Shown piece by piece: positions 54,528 to 63,055 of a stretch of 64,000 nt of DNA. Source of the stretch: Paenibacillus sp. FSL R7-0204 (lineage in GTDB: Bacteria > Bacillota > Bacilli > Paenibacillales > Paenibacillaceae); contig NZ_JBBOCA010000001.1 in NCBI RefSeq assembly GCF_038002225.1, positions 2,356,001 to 2,420,000 of the forward strand, in the 5' to 3' direction. Both the position numbers and the translations under genes were made by a program. The stretch's first letter is position 1; each line of letters opens with the position of its first letter. The notes under the pieces are model-generated. The model was not told the origin of the DNA and did not search any database. It saw only the letters and a list, made by a program, of their open reading frames with translations.

Positions 54528-54717
54528 AGTTGGATTCTCTACACTTGCTGATGGACGAACGGCCGCTGCTAGAACAGCAGATGGATAAACAGCACTTAAT
54601 TGTTGTCCTTTCACCCAAAGTAGCCAAAACGGGCTCCAGTAGATGCTGTTTATCCACTTGTTCTGGCACATTCCTCGGTAAGCGACAAATTAAGATACAT
54701 TTTTCCAACTGCTGTAG
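54528..54717 (+). repeat. Dispersed ~185-bp intergenic repeat, copy B
   Basis: The partner of 6166-6350 in the gene-free interval 54398-55058. The blocks AGTTGGATT, TGGATAAACAGCACTTAATT, TAGATGCTGTTTATCCACTTGTT (cut here to its core) and a final TTTTTCCA block occur in the same order and spacing. TGGATAAACAGCA and TGCTGTTTATCCA are perfect inverse complements, so this copy can form a 13-bp stem. Confidence 0.6.
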
Positions 54718-54801
54718 ATGGAGGTTTAGTCTCCACCTGTGCTGTGCCCCATTGTTTGAATTGACATTTGGGTAAAACCCACTTCTTAAGTATTGAACTT
54801 G

Positions 54802-54838
54802 AAGCTTCGTCGTCACTGCGGTGAACATTTGGACTTCC
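54802..54838 (-). repeat. Partial inverted copy of the structured repeat
   Basis: On the minus strand these 37 bases match the 3' end of the repeats at 13612-13800 and 62854-63040 (GGAAGTCCAAATGTTCACC through CAAGCTT/GAAGCTT). Only the end is kept. Confidence 0.65.
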
Positions 54839-54974
54839 ATGTATGCGAAAAACCGAACACAATTCCACGATTGCCCGGTTGCCCTATGAAGGCGCGTTCG
54901 TCAATGAAGTTGCAATGAAAAACAACCAGCCAAACCCGCGAGAATCGCAGCAATAATAAGCCACCTTTATTAAA

Positions 54975-54997
54975 GTCGCAATTTTTGCGACTTTTTT
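54975..54997 (+). terminator. Rho-independent terminator without an upstream gene
   Basis: GTCGCAA pairs with TTGCGAC, followed by TTTTTT. It is more than 570 bases after the ATPase stop and before hflK, so it either ends a long read-through transcript or a small RNA from 54840-54997. Confidence 0.65.
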
Positions 54998-55058
54998 GAT
55001 TTATTCACGTATATATACCTTTAATAAGACTAAAATACGCCAAAAGGAGCGATGCAAC

Positions 55059-56111
55059 TTGAATTTCATGAACCAGAATGGCGATAATATCCCAGGGTTC
55101 AAGCTGCCGAAGTTGAAGCCGGGCATGTACAAGAGGCTAGGAGTGGGGGTAGCCGCTGCGGCTGTATTGCTGTATATCGGCGCTACCTCATTCTATACGG
55201 TGCAGGAGCAGGAACGTGCAGCAATTCTGACCTTCGGCAAGTATACGAATGAGAGCTCAGCCGGACTTCATTTCAAATGGCCCTATCCGATCCAGGATGT
55301 AATTACCGTACCTGCGGAGCTGACCCAGCGGATTCATATCGGATACCGCCAGGAGGCTGGAGGAGCTGTGCCCGTGGATGAAGAAGCCATGATGATTACA
55401 GGTGATGAGAACATCGTATCTGCCGATGCTGTGGTCCAGTGGAAGATCAGCAATATCCGTGATTATCTGTATAACATTGATGAACCGGAGCAATTTCTGC
55501 GGAATTCGGCCAGTTCCTCGATCCGTGCAGTGATTGGTTCTGAGAAGCTGGATTTTGCGATTACCGACGGGAAGACCGTGATTCAGGATAAAGTCCGGGA
55601 GCTGCTGGTGGACCTGCACAAGAAATACAATACCGGCATTCAGATCATTGATATCAAATTCCAGGATATTGAGCCGCCGAGCGGCCAGGTCGAGGAGGCC
55701 TTCCGCGAGGTCACCAACGCCCGTGAAGAGAAGAACACGAAGATCAACAACGCCAAGAAGTATGAGAACGATATCATTCCGAAGGCACGTGGTGAAGCGC
55801 AGGCCCTGCTGGAGCGGGCCGAAGGCGAGAAGAAGTCGCGTATCCTGAATGCGCAGGGTGATGTTGCGCGGTTCAATGCGATTTTTGCCGAATATGCCAA
55901 TAATCAGAGTGTCACCGAGAGCCGGCTGGTCCTGGAGACCCTGGAGACGATCCTGCCTAATGCCAAAATCTTCATTACCAACTCGAATAGTGACACTGTG
56001 AACTATCTGCCGCTGAATGAGCTGATGCGCAGCACCAAGGATAGCACCTCTGCTCCTGCCGCTGTGAATCCGGCGCCTTCAGCCGCACCGCAAGGAGGAG
56101 ATGCCAAGTGA
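55059..56111 (+). CDS. hflK: HflK-like SPFH protein
   Basis: A membrane protein of about 350 residues. One transmembrane helix (about 26-45) precedes a band 7/SPFH domain (EQERAAILTFGKY, GLHFKWPYPIQDV, DAVVQWKI) and a long Ala/Glu-rich helical region with ARGEAQALLERAEGEK, then a Pro/Ala tail. HflK and HflC form a large ring complex around the FtsH protease and restrict membrane-protein turnover. TTG at 55059 is chosen, 9 bases after AAAAGGAG; the next ATG (55068) is 18 bases away from it. It overlaps hflC by four bases. Confidence 0.9.
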   Translation: MNFMNQNGDNIPGFKLPKLKPGMYKRLGVGVAAAAVLLYIGATSFYTVQEQERAAILTFGKYTNESSAGLHFKWPYPIQDVITVPAELTQRIHIGYRQEAGGAVPVDEEAMMITGDENIVSADAVVQWKISNIRDYLYNIDEPEQFLRNSASSSIRAVIGSEKLDFAITDGKTVIQDKVRELLVDLHKKYNTGIQIIDIKFQDIEPPSGQVEEAFREVTNAREEKNTKINNAKKYENDIIPKARGEAQALLERAEGEKKSRILNAQGDVARFNAIFAEYANNQSVTESRLVLETLETILPNAKIFITNSNSDTVNYLPLNELMRSTKDSTSAPAAVNPAPSAAPQGGDAK

Positions 56112-56977
56112 AAAGAAACCCGATCATCCTATTGATATCTTCAATCGTCCTGATTATTCTGCTGGCCGGCTCTATGTACATCGTGAAGGAAGGGGAATAT
56201 AAGGTAGTCCTGCGTTTCGGTGAAGCGATGCGTACGGTGGAGGAGCCGGGACTGAAGTTCAAGCTTCCTTTTATCGAGAATGTCTCGGAGCTGCCCAAGT
56301 ATCAGATGACCTATGAAAGCACGCCGACCAACATTCTGACCAAGGATCAGAAGCCGATTGTCGTTGATAATTATACCGTCTGGAGAATTACCAACGCCTC
56401 GCAGTTCTTAAGAACCGTTCAGACGGTCAGCGGGGGAGTGCAGCGTATTGATGAGGCGGTATATAACTCGGTACGCCGCAAGCTGTCGGAGATTAACTAT
56501 GAGAATATTATCAGTGAGGACACCGGACGGGGCAATATTAACGATGAGATCACCAAAGACGTAGTAACTGCCTTAACCCGTGACAATTACGGCATTGAAA
56601 TTATTGACGTACGGATCAAGCGTACCGATCTGCCGGAAGGGAACAAACAAAGTGTATACAACCGGATGATCTCGGACCGCCAGTCCATTGCTGCGCGTTA
56701 CCTGTCTGAAGGGGATGAGGAATCCAAGAAGATTACCTCCAAGGCGGATCGTGCTTCCCGGGAGTTGATGGCCCAGGCAGAAGCCGACTCCAAGAAGATT
56801 ATTGCTGAAGGCGAAGGGGAAGCTGCCAAAATCTATAATCTGGCCTATGGCAAGTCTCCACAGTTCTATAGCTTCTACCGTACGCTGCAGAGTTATGTGA
56901 CCACGCTGAAGAATGAGCCGGTCATCATGATCCCGATCGATTCGCCGTATGCGAAGATACTGATGGGCAATAAATAA
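56108..56977 (+). CDS. hflC: HflC-like SPFH protein
   Basis: A 289-residue partner of HflK. An N-terminal transmembrane helix (about 7-25) is followed by the SPFH domain (EGEYKVVLRFGEAMRTVEEPGLKFKLPF) and the DVRIKRTDLPEGNKQSVYNRMISDR segment characteristic of HflC, then a helical region with ADSKKIIAEGEGEAAKIYN. The GTG start overlaps the hflK stop (GTGA), with CAAGGAGGAGATGCC inside hflK, so expression is coupled for a fixed ratio. Confidence 0.92.
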   Translation: MKRNPIILLISSIVLIILLAGSMYIVKEGEYKVVLRFGEAMRTVEEPGLKFKLPFIENVSELPKYQMTYESTPTNILTKDQKPIVVDNYTVWRITNASQFLRTVQTVSGGVQRIDEAVYNSVRRKLSEINYENIISEDTGRGNINDEITKDVVTALTRDNYGIEIIDVRIKRTDLPEGNKQSVYNRMISDRQSIAARYLSEGDEESKKITSKADRASRELMAQAEADSKKIIAEGEGEAAKIYNLAYGKSPQFYSFYRTLQSYVTTLKNEPVIMIPIDSPYAKILMGNK

Positions 56978-56991
56978 TAGGCTTAACGGAG

Positions 56992-57027
56992 AACACCCCT
57001 TAGGATCAATTGATTCTAAGGGGTGTT
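56992..57027 (+). terminator. Terminator after hflC
   Basis: AACACCCCTTAG pairs with CTAAGGGGTGTT, with inner GATCAATTGATT also self-complementary, followed by TGTCGTG. A strong hairpin with a short T stretch. Confidence 0.65.
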
Positions 57028-57173
57028 TGTCGTGTTACCCGGCTGCTCTGAAGGTTGTTTTTCAGGAAAATAGGCTTATCTGGATACTTCACTTAATATA
57101 TTTAGTTATATCAATTATATTCAAATCTAAGGGGTGTTCTATTAATGTTGATATTATCCTGGGGTGGGCTTAA

Positions 57174-58865
57174 ATGAATCAGAAGATAAAACGGGTCTTG
57201 CTTGGCAGTCCGATCCATCAAAAACCGGAAATTCTGCAGCATTTTCTGAATTCTTTGCAGCGTCTGAACCTTATCAATATTGAACTGCATTATTATCTGA
57301 TTGATGATAATCGGGATGAAGCCTCCAGTGAACTTTTGCAGCAGTTCGCCCAAAGCGGGAGAACAGTCATTCTGGAATCCTCTGGCTACCATGATGACTA
57401 TATACGCGATGACAATGCCCATGCCTGGCGTATTAGCCTTGTCTGGAAGGTGGCCGAGTTCAAAAATCAGATGATCCGGCACGCGGAAGCTTTCGGCTAT
57501 GATTATCTGTTTCTGATTGATTCCGATCTCATTCTTCATCCGAGTACGCTGGAGCAGTTGCTCAGTTCAGGCAAGGACATTATCTCTGAAGTGTTCTGGA
57601 CTGAGTGGGAGCCTGGGAAATTGTCCCAGCCACAGGTGTGGATGCATGACGAGTATAACCAATGGGAAGCGTTACCGGGAGAAAAACTCTCACCTGAAGA
57701 GATCAGGCGCCGTCTGCATGCATTTCTGCTTAAGATGCAGGAACCGGGAATCTATGAAGTCGGCGGACTTGGTGCCTGCACTCTGATCAGCACCCAGGCC
57801 ATCAAGTCCGGTATAAGTTACAAGAAGGTCCGAAATCTCTCTTATTGGGGAGAGGATCGCCATTTCTGTATCCGTGCAGCGGCACTTGATATTCCTCTCT
57901 TCGTAGATACCCATTATCCGGCGTTGCATATATACAGAGACAGTGATCTTGAAAAAGTGGAGGAGTTCGTTCGGCAGTCAACGGCAAAGCCTGGGATGGA
58001 GCCAAGCGGGCATGGCGGGGAAAGGAATGATGAAGAGGCGGAGCGGAGTGAGGCTGCAGCCGACTCGAAAGTGCTTAGCGATACGGATTCAGTATCAGCT
58101 CGGGCAGTCGGAGTAGTAACGGAGAAGGTGGCAATAGATGCCACCACCCCGCCAGCGGCTTCACGCCGGCCCAAGCTGACTCTCACGATGATCGTTAAGA
58201 ATGAAGCCTCAAGGTTCCTGCGGCAGATTCTGGAGGAGCACCGCAAATATATCGACGAGGCCGTTATTATCGATGATGGCAGCACAGATGACACATCGGA
58301 ACTAGTCAAGGAGGTTCTTGAGGGAATTCCGCTTACGTTGATTCATAATCCGGTCTCCCGCTTCAACAATGAATCCGAGCTGCGTAAGCAGCAGTGGGAG
58401 GCGGTGGTTGCGACCGGACCGGAATGGATTCTTAATCTGGATGGGGATGAGATGTTTGAACCCGGCTTTGCCGAAGAAGTGGACTCTCTGCTGAGAACGG
58501 AGGACTGCGACTTATTCTGCTTCCGCCTCTACGATTTCTGGGATGACAACCATTACCGCGAGGATAAGTACTGGCGGGCCCACCTGAGATACCGGCCGTT
58601 CCTGGTCCGCTACCGCGAAGACTTCACCTACCGCTGGAATAATCTCCCGCAACACTCCGGGCGGCTGCCAGAGAATATTTGGGAATTGCCCCATCAACTA
58701 AGTAACCTGCGCCTTAAGCATCTCGGCTGGTCAAAGCTGGAATTCCGGCTGGAGAAGTATATGCGGTATATGCAACTGGACCCGGACGGCAAGTACGGCT
58801 GGAAGGAGCAATATCAGTCCATTCTTGATGAGCATCCCATTCTGTTGCCTTGGAGCGAACAGTAA
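57174..58865 (+). CDS. Two-domain glycosyltransferase
   Basis: A 563-residue protein with two GT-A domains. The first (about 5-270) has VLLGSPIHQKPEIL, a DxD-like FLIDSDLILHPS and WGEDRHFCIRAA, recalling the Anp1/GT62-like bacterial group. A Ser/Glu/Ala-rich linker (about 275-335) follows. The second (about 340-560) is a standard family 2 domain: LTLTMIVKNEASRFL, AVIIDDGSTDDT and ILNLDGDEMFE. It may add two sugars in succession to a surface glycan or glycoprotein. No signal peptide or membrane helix is present. It stands alone between terminators, and its ribosome binding site (GGGGTGGG) is weak. Confidence 0.85.
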   Translation: MNQKIKRVLLGSPIHQKPEILQHFLNSLQRLNLINIELHYYLIDDNRDEASSELLQQFAQSGRTVILESSGYHDDYIRDDNAHAWRISLVWKVAEFKNQMIRHAEAFGYDYLFLIDSDLILHPSTLEQLLSSGKDIISEVFWTEWEPGKLSQPQVWMHDEYNQWEALPGEKLSPEEIRRRLHAFLLKMQEPGIYEVGGLGACTLISTQAIKSGISYKKVRNLSYWGEDRHFCIRAAALDIPLFVDTHYPALHIYRDSDLEKVEEFVRQSTAKPGMEPSGHGGERNDEEAERSEAAADSKVLSDTDSVSARAVGVVTEKVAIDATTPPAASRRPKLTLTMIVKNEASRFLRQILEEHRKYIDEAVIIDDGSTDDTSELVKEVLEGIPLTLIHNPVSRFNNESELRKQQWEAVVATGPEWILNLDGDEMFEPGFAEEVDSLLRTEDCDLFCFRLYDFWDDNHYREDKYWRAHLRYRPFLVRYREDFTYRWNNLPQHSGRLPENIWELPHQLSNLRLKHLGWSKLEFRLEKYMRYMQLDPDGKYGWKEQYQSILDEHPILLPWSEQ

Positions 58866-58937
58866 GGGCATCCGTTAAGTGAGGAGGGAGCAGAGAGGCG
58901 GTACTTTTCCAGCTCCTCCCTCTCCCCGCATGACCCT

Positions 58938-59750
58938 TTACAGGAAGATCAGCAGCAGTGTACCCACCACGAAGCAGTAGTACGAGAAGTAAATCAGATT
59001 CCCCTTCGCCATAATGCCGATGAACCAGCGCATGGCGTAGTAAGTGGCGACCAGCGTGGTGAGGAAGGCGATCAGGTAGGGCATCGCCAGTGCAGAGCGG
59101 TTAGGGTCATGCACGATGTCGGATGCGCCCATGATCAGGCCCCCGATACTGATGGGAATGTACAGCATGAAGGAGAACTTGAGTGCGGTCTCCTGCTTCA
59201 TCCCCACGGCAATCGAGGCGATCACGGTAGAACCGGAACGGCTGATGCCGGGAATCAGCGCTACCGCCTGAGCCAGCCCGACGATGATGGCGTCTCGCAC
59301 GGTGAGGTTGCCGTCTCTTTTCTGGCCGCGCAGGTTGCGGATCAGCCAGAGGGCTACCCCGGTAATGAGTAAGCTGATGGATACGGTATGTACGGAAGTG
59401 AAGACGCGTTCGATCGTATCCTTGAAGAATACGGCAGCAACCGCTGCGGGGATCGTGCCGATAACGATGTAAATGCAGAACATGAACTCAGACCGGTATT
59501 TCGTATCGCGGGTCTGCAGGTAACGGAAGAAGCCTGTAATCAGATCCAGGATGTCTTTGCGGAAGATGAAGCAGATGGCAATCAAGGATGCTGTATTCGT
59601 TAGAATTTCAAAAGATAGCCCATTCTGCTTCATGCCGAGCAGACGTTGTACGATGATCAAATGCCCGCTGGAAGAGACGGGGATCGGCTCCGTCACTCCC
59701 TGTACAATGCCGAGCAGTAAGTATTTTAGCCAATTGTACCAGTTTTCCAT
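58938..59750 (-). CDS. uppP: Undecaprenyl-diphosphate phosphatase (UppP/BacA)
   Basis: A 270-residue membrane protein with about eight helices. Both active-site segments are present: GVTEPIPVSSSGHL and PGISRSGSTV. It dephosphorylates undecaprenyl diphosphate on the outer face of the membrane to regenerate the lipid carrier for wall synthesis; extra copies give bacitracin resistance. It starts 36 bases after the DedA-family gene. DedA proteins include the undecaprenyl-phosphate flippase UptA, so the pair would regenerate the carrier and return it inward. AGGAGGAAATC is the ribosome binding site. Confidence 0.93.
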   Translation of the reverse strand: MENWYNWLKYLLLGIVQGVTEPIPVSSSGHLIIVQRLLGMKQNGLSFEILTNTASLIAICFIFRKDILDLITGFFRYLQTRDTKYRSEFMFCIYIVIGTIPAAVAAVFFKDTIERVFTSVHTVSISLLITGVALWLIRNLRGQKRDGNLTVRDAIIVGLAQAVALIPGISRSGSTVIASIAVGMKQETALKFSFMLYIPISIGGLIMGASDIVHDPNRSALAMPYLIAFLTTLVATYYAMRWFIGIMAKGNLIYFSYYCFVVGTLLLIFL

Positions 59751-59786
59751 GATTTCCTCCTGAATTTGAACTGCAAATAATGTGGA

Positions 59787-60380
59787 TTAAGCCTGCCGTC
59801 TCCGGTACCGCTTGGAAAAGACGTACAGCCCGAAGCCGAGCAGGAACAGGGTTGCCGCCGGAAGAATGTAAGGCTTGACAATTTCGTCCACATGCTCCCA
59901 CTGCGAGCCCAGCTTGAAGCCCAGATAGACATAGATCGATGTGATCGGAAGCATGGCCAGAAAGGTGTAGAGACTGAAGGCAAACACATTCATCTTGGCA
60001 ATCCCGCAAGGGACAGAGATCAGCGTTCTCACGCCCGGAATGAAGCGCCCGTAGAAAGCTACGCCGTTGCCGTATTTCTCAAAAAAACGGTCGGAGGCTT
60101 CCAGGTGATGCGGACGGATGAAAAAGTACTTCCCGTACTTAGCAATCGCAGGTCTGCCCCCGAACCGGCCAAGGGCATACAGCGTTAACGGGCCGAACGT
60201 TCCTCCGACGGTTCCGGCAAGGATCGTAAGAATCAGCTTCATGTCCCCCAGATACACCCAGTACCCGGCAAGTGGAAGCACGAGCTCGGCAGGCACGAAT
60301 TCAAACGACAAGGCGATAACGATGCCCGCATACGACAAATCTTTGAAAAAAAGAATGAATTCTGTAATCCATTGTGTCAT
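59787..60380 (-). CDS. DedA-family membrane protein
   Basis: A 197-residue membrane protein with the DedA/SNARE-associated signature: FEFVPAELVLPLAGY, the GTVGGTFGPLTLYALGRFGGRP segment and FYGRFIPGVRTLISVPCGIAKM with its conserved Arg residues. Some family members (UptA) flip undecaprenyl phosphate, which fits the cotranscribed uppP gene. The start at 60380 follows AAGGGAGAGAAACCT; eight more codons upstream are open but include that ribosome binding site. A long leader with an S-box-like aptamer and terminator precedes it. Confidence 0.88.
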   Translation of the reverse strand: MTQWITEFILFFKDLSYAGIVIALSFEFVPAELVLPLAGYWVYLGDMKLILTILAGTVGGTFGPLTLYALGRFGGRPAIAKYGKYFFIRPHHLEASDRFFEKYGNGVAFYGRFIPGVRTLISVPCGIAKMNVFAFSLYTFLAMLPITSIYVYLGFKLGSQWEHVDEIVKPYILPAATLFLLGFGLYVFSKRYRRRQA

Positions 60381-60402
60381 AGGTTTCTCTCCCTTCTCAA
60401 AC

Positions 60403-60427
60403 AAAAAGCCCCCTAATTAAAGGGGGC
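60403..60427 (-). terminator. Leader terminator before the DedA gene
   Basis: On the minus strand GCCCCC pairs with GGGGGC around TTTAATTA, followed by TTTTTG, 22 bases before the DedA start codon. A terminator upstream of the start is the expression platform of a transcription-attenuation riboswitch. Confidence 0.8.
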
Positions 60428-60450
60428 AGTTCATACAAACTGTCAGCTCC

Positions 60451-60567
60451 CTCTCATCTTTGCAAGGCATCCCGGATGCCTCTAGATGCTGCACCGTATA
60501 TGCTTATAGCATTGACAGGTACAGCGGTATCATCGGGCTATGCCCTCCACCGAACTCTGGATAAGAG
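60451..60567 (-). promoter_or_regulatory. S-box (SAM-I)-like riboswitch aptamer, variant binding core
   Basis: Read on the minus strand, P1 is CTCTTATC (60567-60560) with GATGAGAG (60458-60451). Inside are the S-box hallmarks in order: CAGAG, GGTGGAGGG, GCCCGATGA with a kink-turn-like P2, a P3 helix from GCTGTACC to GGTGCAGC, a GGCATC/GATGCC P4 and AAAGATGAG at the end. The P2 loop UAG can pair with CUA after P3, as in the S-box pseudoknot. The normal GGCAACC strand that contacts SAM is replaced by CTGTACC, which pairs fully with GGTGCAG and removes the bulged adenine. Ligand binding may be changed or lost. It precedes DedA-uppP, not sulfur genes. Confidence 0.65.
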
Positions 60568-60658
60568 TATTATTCAATTTGATAACATTAAAACATACCT
60601 GTAACCCATTAAGCAAGTTTGAGAGAGGGGAGAAAATTTGGATGAAAATATGAGAGCG

Positions 60659-62701
60659 TTATTTCAGCTCAATCTTGAACACATCGCCCGCCTGGCCGCC
60701 GAAGACGGTCATGCCGCCTTGCGGCAACCGGACTGAAGGATCTTTGCTCACTCTGGAGTGGCTTACGATCATCCCGTCGGCATCATATACAACGAATCCG
60801 CCGCTTGGAGGAGCTGTCACGGTCATGGTTTTGCCGGCAGCTTTCTTGTCAATCTTGAACCACACGCTCTGGCCGCCCGCAGGAACGGTGCTGGTTGAGG
60901 CCGGGCCTCCGTAGATCGGCTTCACCGCATCGCCGCTGATATACGCATTGCCGTCGATGGTTAGATATTCTGCACCGTTCTGCTTGGAGAAGGTCAGATC
61001 GAAGGCGTCTCTGCCGTTCATGACCGGGATTTCAGCCTCATTGACGGCGGTGTTCTCGTCCACAATCCGCGTCCCGGTGGCGTAGCCTTGTTCAACTTCA
61101 ATCGTCTTTGTCAAGATGGAAGGGGAGAGGTAGAAGAAGGAATTGATTTTCTCATCTACAGCGTAGTAATGCTTCCCGTCCCTCTGCGCCCAGGCCTGCT
61201 TCGTAGAAGCATTCAGCGGATTTGCGTCCAGCTTCTGGTACTCGTAAGTGACCATCAGCATTTGACCGACACCGGGGATAGTCAAGTGGGTGTTCAGCTT
61301 CAGATACGTCTTGCCGTTCTTCTGCTTATCGAAGCTCACGGCTGCGCTGCCGTCCGGGCTTGTGAACTGTCCCTTGCCGGTATAGATATACTTCTGTGCA
61401 GGAATGAGTCCGCCTTCCAGCGCAGGCAGATCCAGTGCTCCGTCCTTAATGGTTATTGTGGTGGTTGCTCCGACGGTCCCGTATAATCCCGAATAGGCTC
61501 CCAGCTCAGCAGGCATAGCCGCTTTGACCGGAGAGGTGAAGGTAGCATCCGGCAGAATCTTCTTAATCTTTCCGGTATCCTTCAGGTAAGCCAGCAGCAC
61601 ATTGGTGGCGAAAATAGTGTTATAGATTGAGCTTCCGCCTGAAGAGAGCACCGCGATGGATATATCGGATTCCGGCAGGGTAATCAGGTCAGCGTGATAC
61701 ATGATGGTATCTCCGCCTTTGGATAAGGCTTTGATTCCGTAATCACCGAACGGTGCCAAATCTACGGCATCCCAGCCCAGACCGTAATTGAAGCTGTTTC
61801 TCTCCTCAGGCACCCAGAGTCCGTTCTTGTATTCAGGCTGCTGCATCGCTGTAGCGGAGGCTTTCGACAGAACATCCGGGTGCTTGCCGTTCAGCATCTC
61901 GGCGAATGTGGTCAGATCTTCGGCTGTGGAATAGAGACCACCCGCTCCGAGGATATTAGCGTTCTCGGCAGGCAATGCTGGCTTAAGGCCCGGGAAGTAA
62001 GTTTTGGCAAGCTGCTGCCGGTTGAAGGTATCCAGCGGCGTCTTAGTGGAGCTTAGCTTCAGCGGGCTGCTCATATGCTGGTCCAGGAACTCTGTATAGC
62101 TGCTGCCGGTTACCTGCTCAATCATCAGTTCCAGCAGTTGAAAGCCGTCATTGCAGTATACGGAATAGGCTCCCGGATCGGATTTGAGCCGCTCAGACTG
62201 AAGCCTTGTCAGCAGGTCATCATGATTCTGTGTATCGCTATCATCCATCAGAATGCTGTTCCCGTAGTGGCTGCCATACAGGCCCGAGGAATGGTTCATT
62301 AACATGCGCGGTGTAATCTTCTTGTAGCGCTCGTCGGCCATCTTGAACTGCGGCAGATACGTAGTCAGCGGCTGATCAATGTCAATGATCTGATCTTCGG
62401 CAAGCATCATCGTGGCTGCGGAGACATGCATTTTGCTGACTGAGCCGATGCCGAACATCGTATCCTTCGTGATGGGGGTCCCGGCTGCCTGATCGGACAG
62501 ACCGAAGCCGCCGGACACCGTAATTTTACCTTGATCCCTGATAGCATACTGCATGCCGCTTACCCCGTAATCGGATACGATCTTCGAGCCCAGCAGGCGG
62601 GCTGTTGCTTGCACCGGGCTCTCCTTCTCCTGCGCAGACACCTGGGCTGCGGGGATCACCAGCATGGCCGCCAGTACGACTGAAGTTAACTTGTTCATCA
62701 T
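60659..62701 (-). CDS. Secreted serine hydrolase (class C beta-lactamase fold)
   Basis: A 680-residue exported protein. A signal peptide ends near VSAQE (residue 24). The beta-lactamase-like domain (about 30-365) has SxxK in GIGSVSKMH, YxN in YSVYCNDGF and a late KGGDTIMYHAD box. Two beta-rich regions follow (about 390-530 and 540-680), the last like the pre-peptidase/CBM-type sandwiches of secreted proteins. It resembles the 19470 product in the catalytic half but has no SLH domains, so it should be released or held by other means. GAGGAGGAATTC precedes two ATGs; the first is used. The substrate is unknown. Confidence 0.87.
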   Translation of the reverse strand: MMNKLTSVVLAAMLVIPAAQVSAQEKESPVQATARLLGSKIVSDYGVSGMQYAIRDQGKITVSGGFGLSDQAAGTPITKDTMFGIGSVSKMHVSAATMMLAEDQIIDIDQPLTTYLPQFKMADERYKKITPRMLMNHSSGLYGSHYGNSILMDDSDTQNHDDLLTRLQSERLKSDPGAYSVYCNDGFQLLELMIEQVTGSSYTEFLDQHMSSPLKLSSTKTPLDTFNRQQLAKTYFPGLKPALPAENANILGAGGLYSTAEDLTTFAEMLNGKHPDVLSKASATAMQQPEYKNGLWVPEERNSFNYGLGWDAVDLAPFGDYGIKALSKGGDTIMYHADLITLPESDISIAVLSSGGSSIYNTIFATNVLLAYLKDTGKIKKILPDATFTSPVKAAMPAELGAYSGLYGTVGATTTITIKDGALDLPALEGGLIPAQKYIYTGKGQFTSPDGSAAVSFDKQKNGKTYLKLNTHLTIPGVGQMLMVTYEYQKLDANPLNASTKQAWAQRDGKHYYAVDEKINSFFYLSPSILTKTIEVEQGYATGTRIVDENTAVNEAEIPVMNGRDAFDLTFSKQNGAEYLTIDGNAYISGDAVKPIYGGPASTSTVPAGGQSVWFKIDKKAAGKTMTVTAPPSGGFVVYDADGMIVSHSRVSKDPSVRLPQGGMTVFGGQAGDVFKIELK

Positions 62702-62853
62702 GAATTCCTCCTCTTGTGTCTCTTGGGTACTCTTCCTGAAGTTATCATACAGGCAGAAGAGAGGAGCGTGGCCGAATAACCCTGAAACGTTAATAACGAT
62801 CCCTTAACGTAGAAACTTAGATTAAAAGGCACAAAAAACGGTAACAAAAAGTG

Positions 62854-63040
62854 AAAGAAGCGGAGGGGAAATTTGGAACTGAAGGAGCGGTAGCGACCGC
62901 CTGAAAGCTTTCCGCAGGAAAGCTCGCATCGTAAGCATATGCTTGGTTTGGATTTCTACCGCTAAGAGCGGTCCAATCAGGAAATCCAAATACAACAGCG
63001 GCCGGAAGTCCAAATGTTCACCGCAGTGACGGCGAAACTT
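62854..63040 (+). repeat. ~188-bp structured intergenic repeat, copy 2
   Basis: Occupies most of the gene-free interval 62702-63055. It matches 13612-13800 from AAAGAAGCGGAGGGG to the end. The stem TTTGGATTTC/GAAATCCAAA with inner ACCGC/GCGGT replaces the differently sequenced but equally paired stem of copy 1. The AGCTTTCC/GGAAAGCT hairpin is kept. The rest of the interval shows no further gene or clear promoter. Confidence 0.7.
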
Positions 63041-63055
63041 AATGTTTAGTGCATT

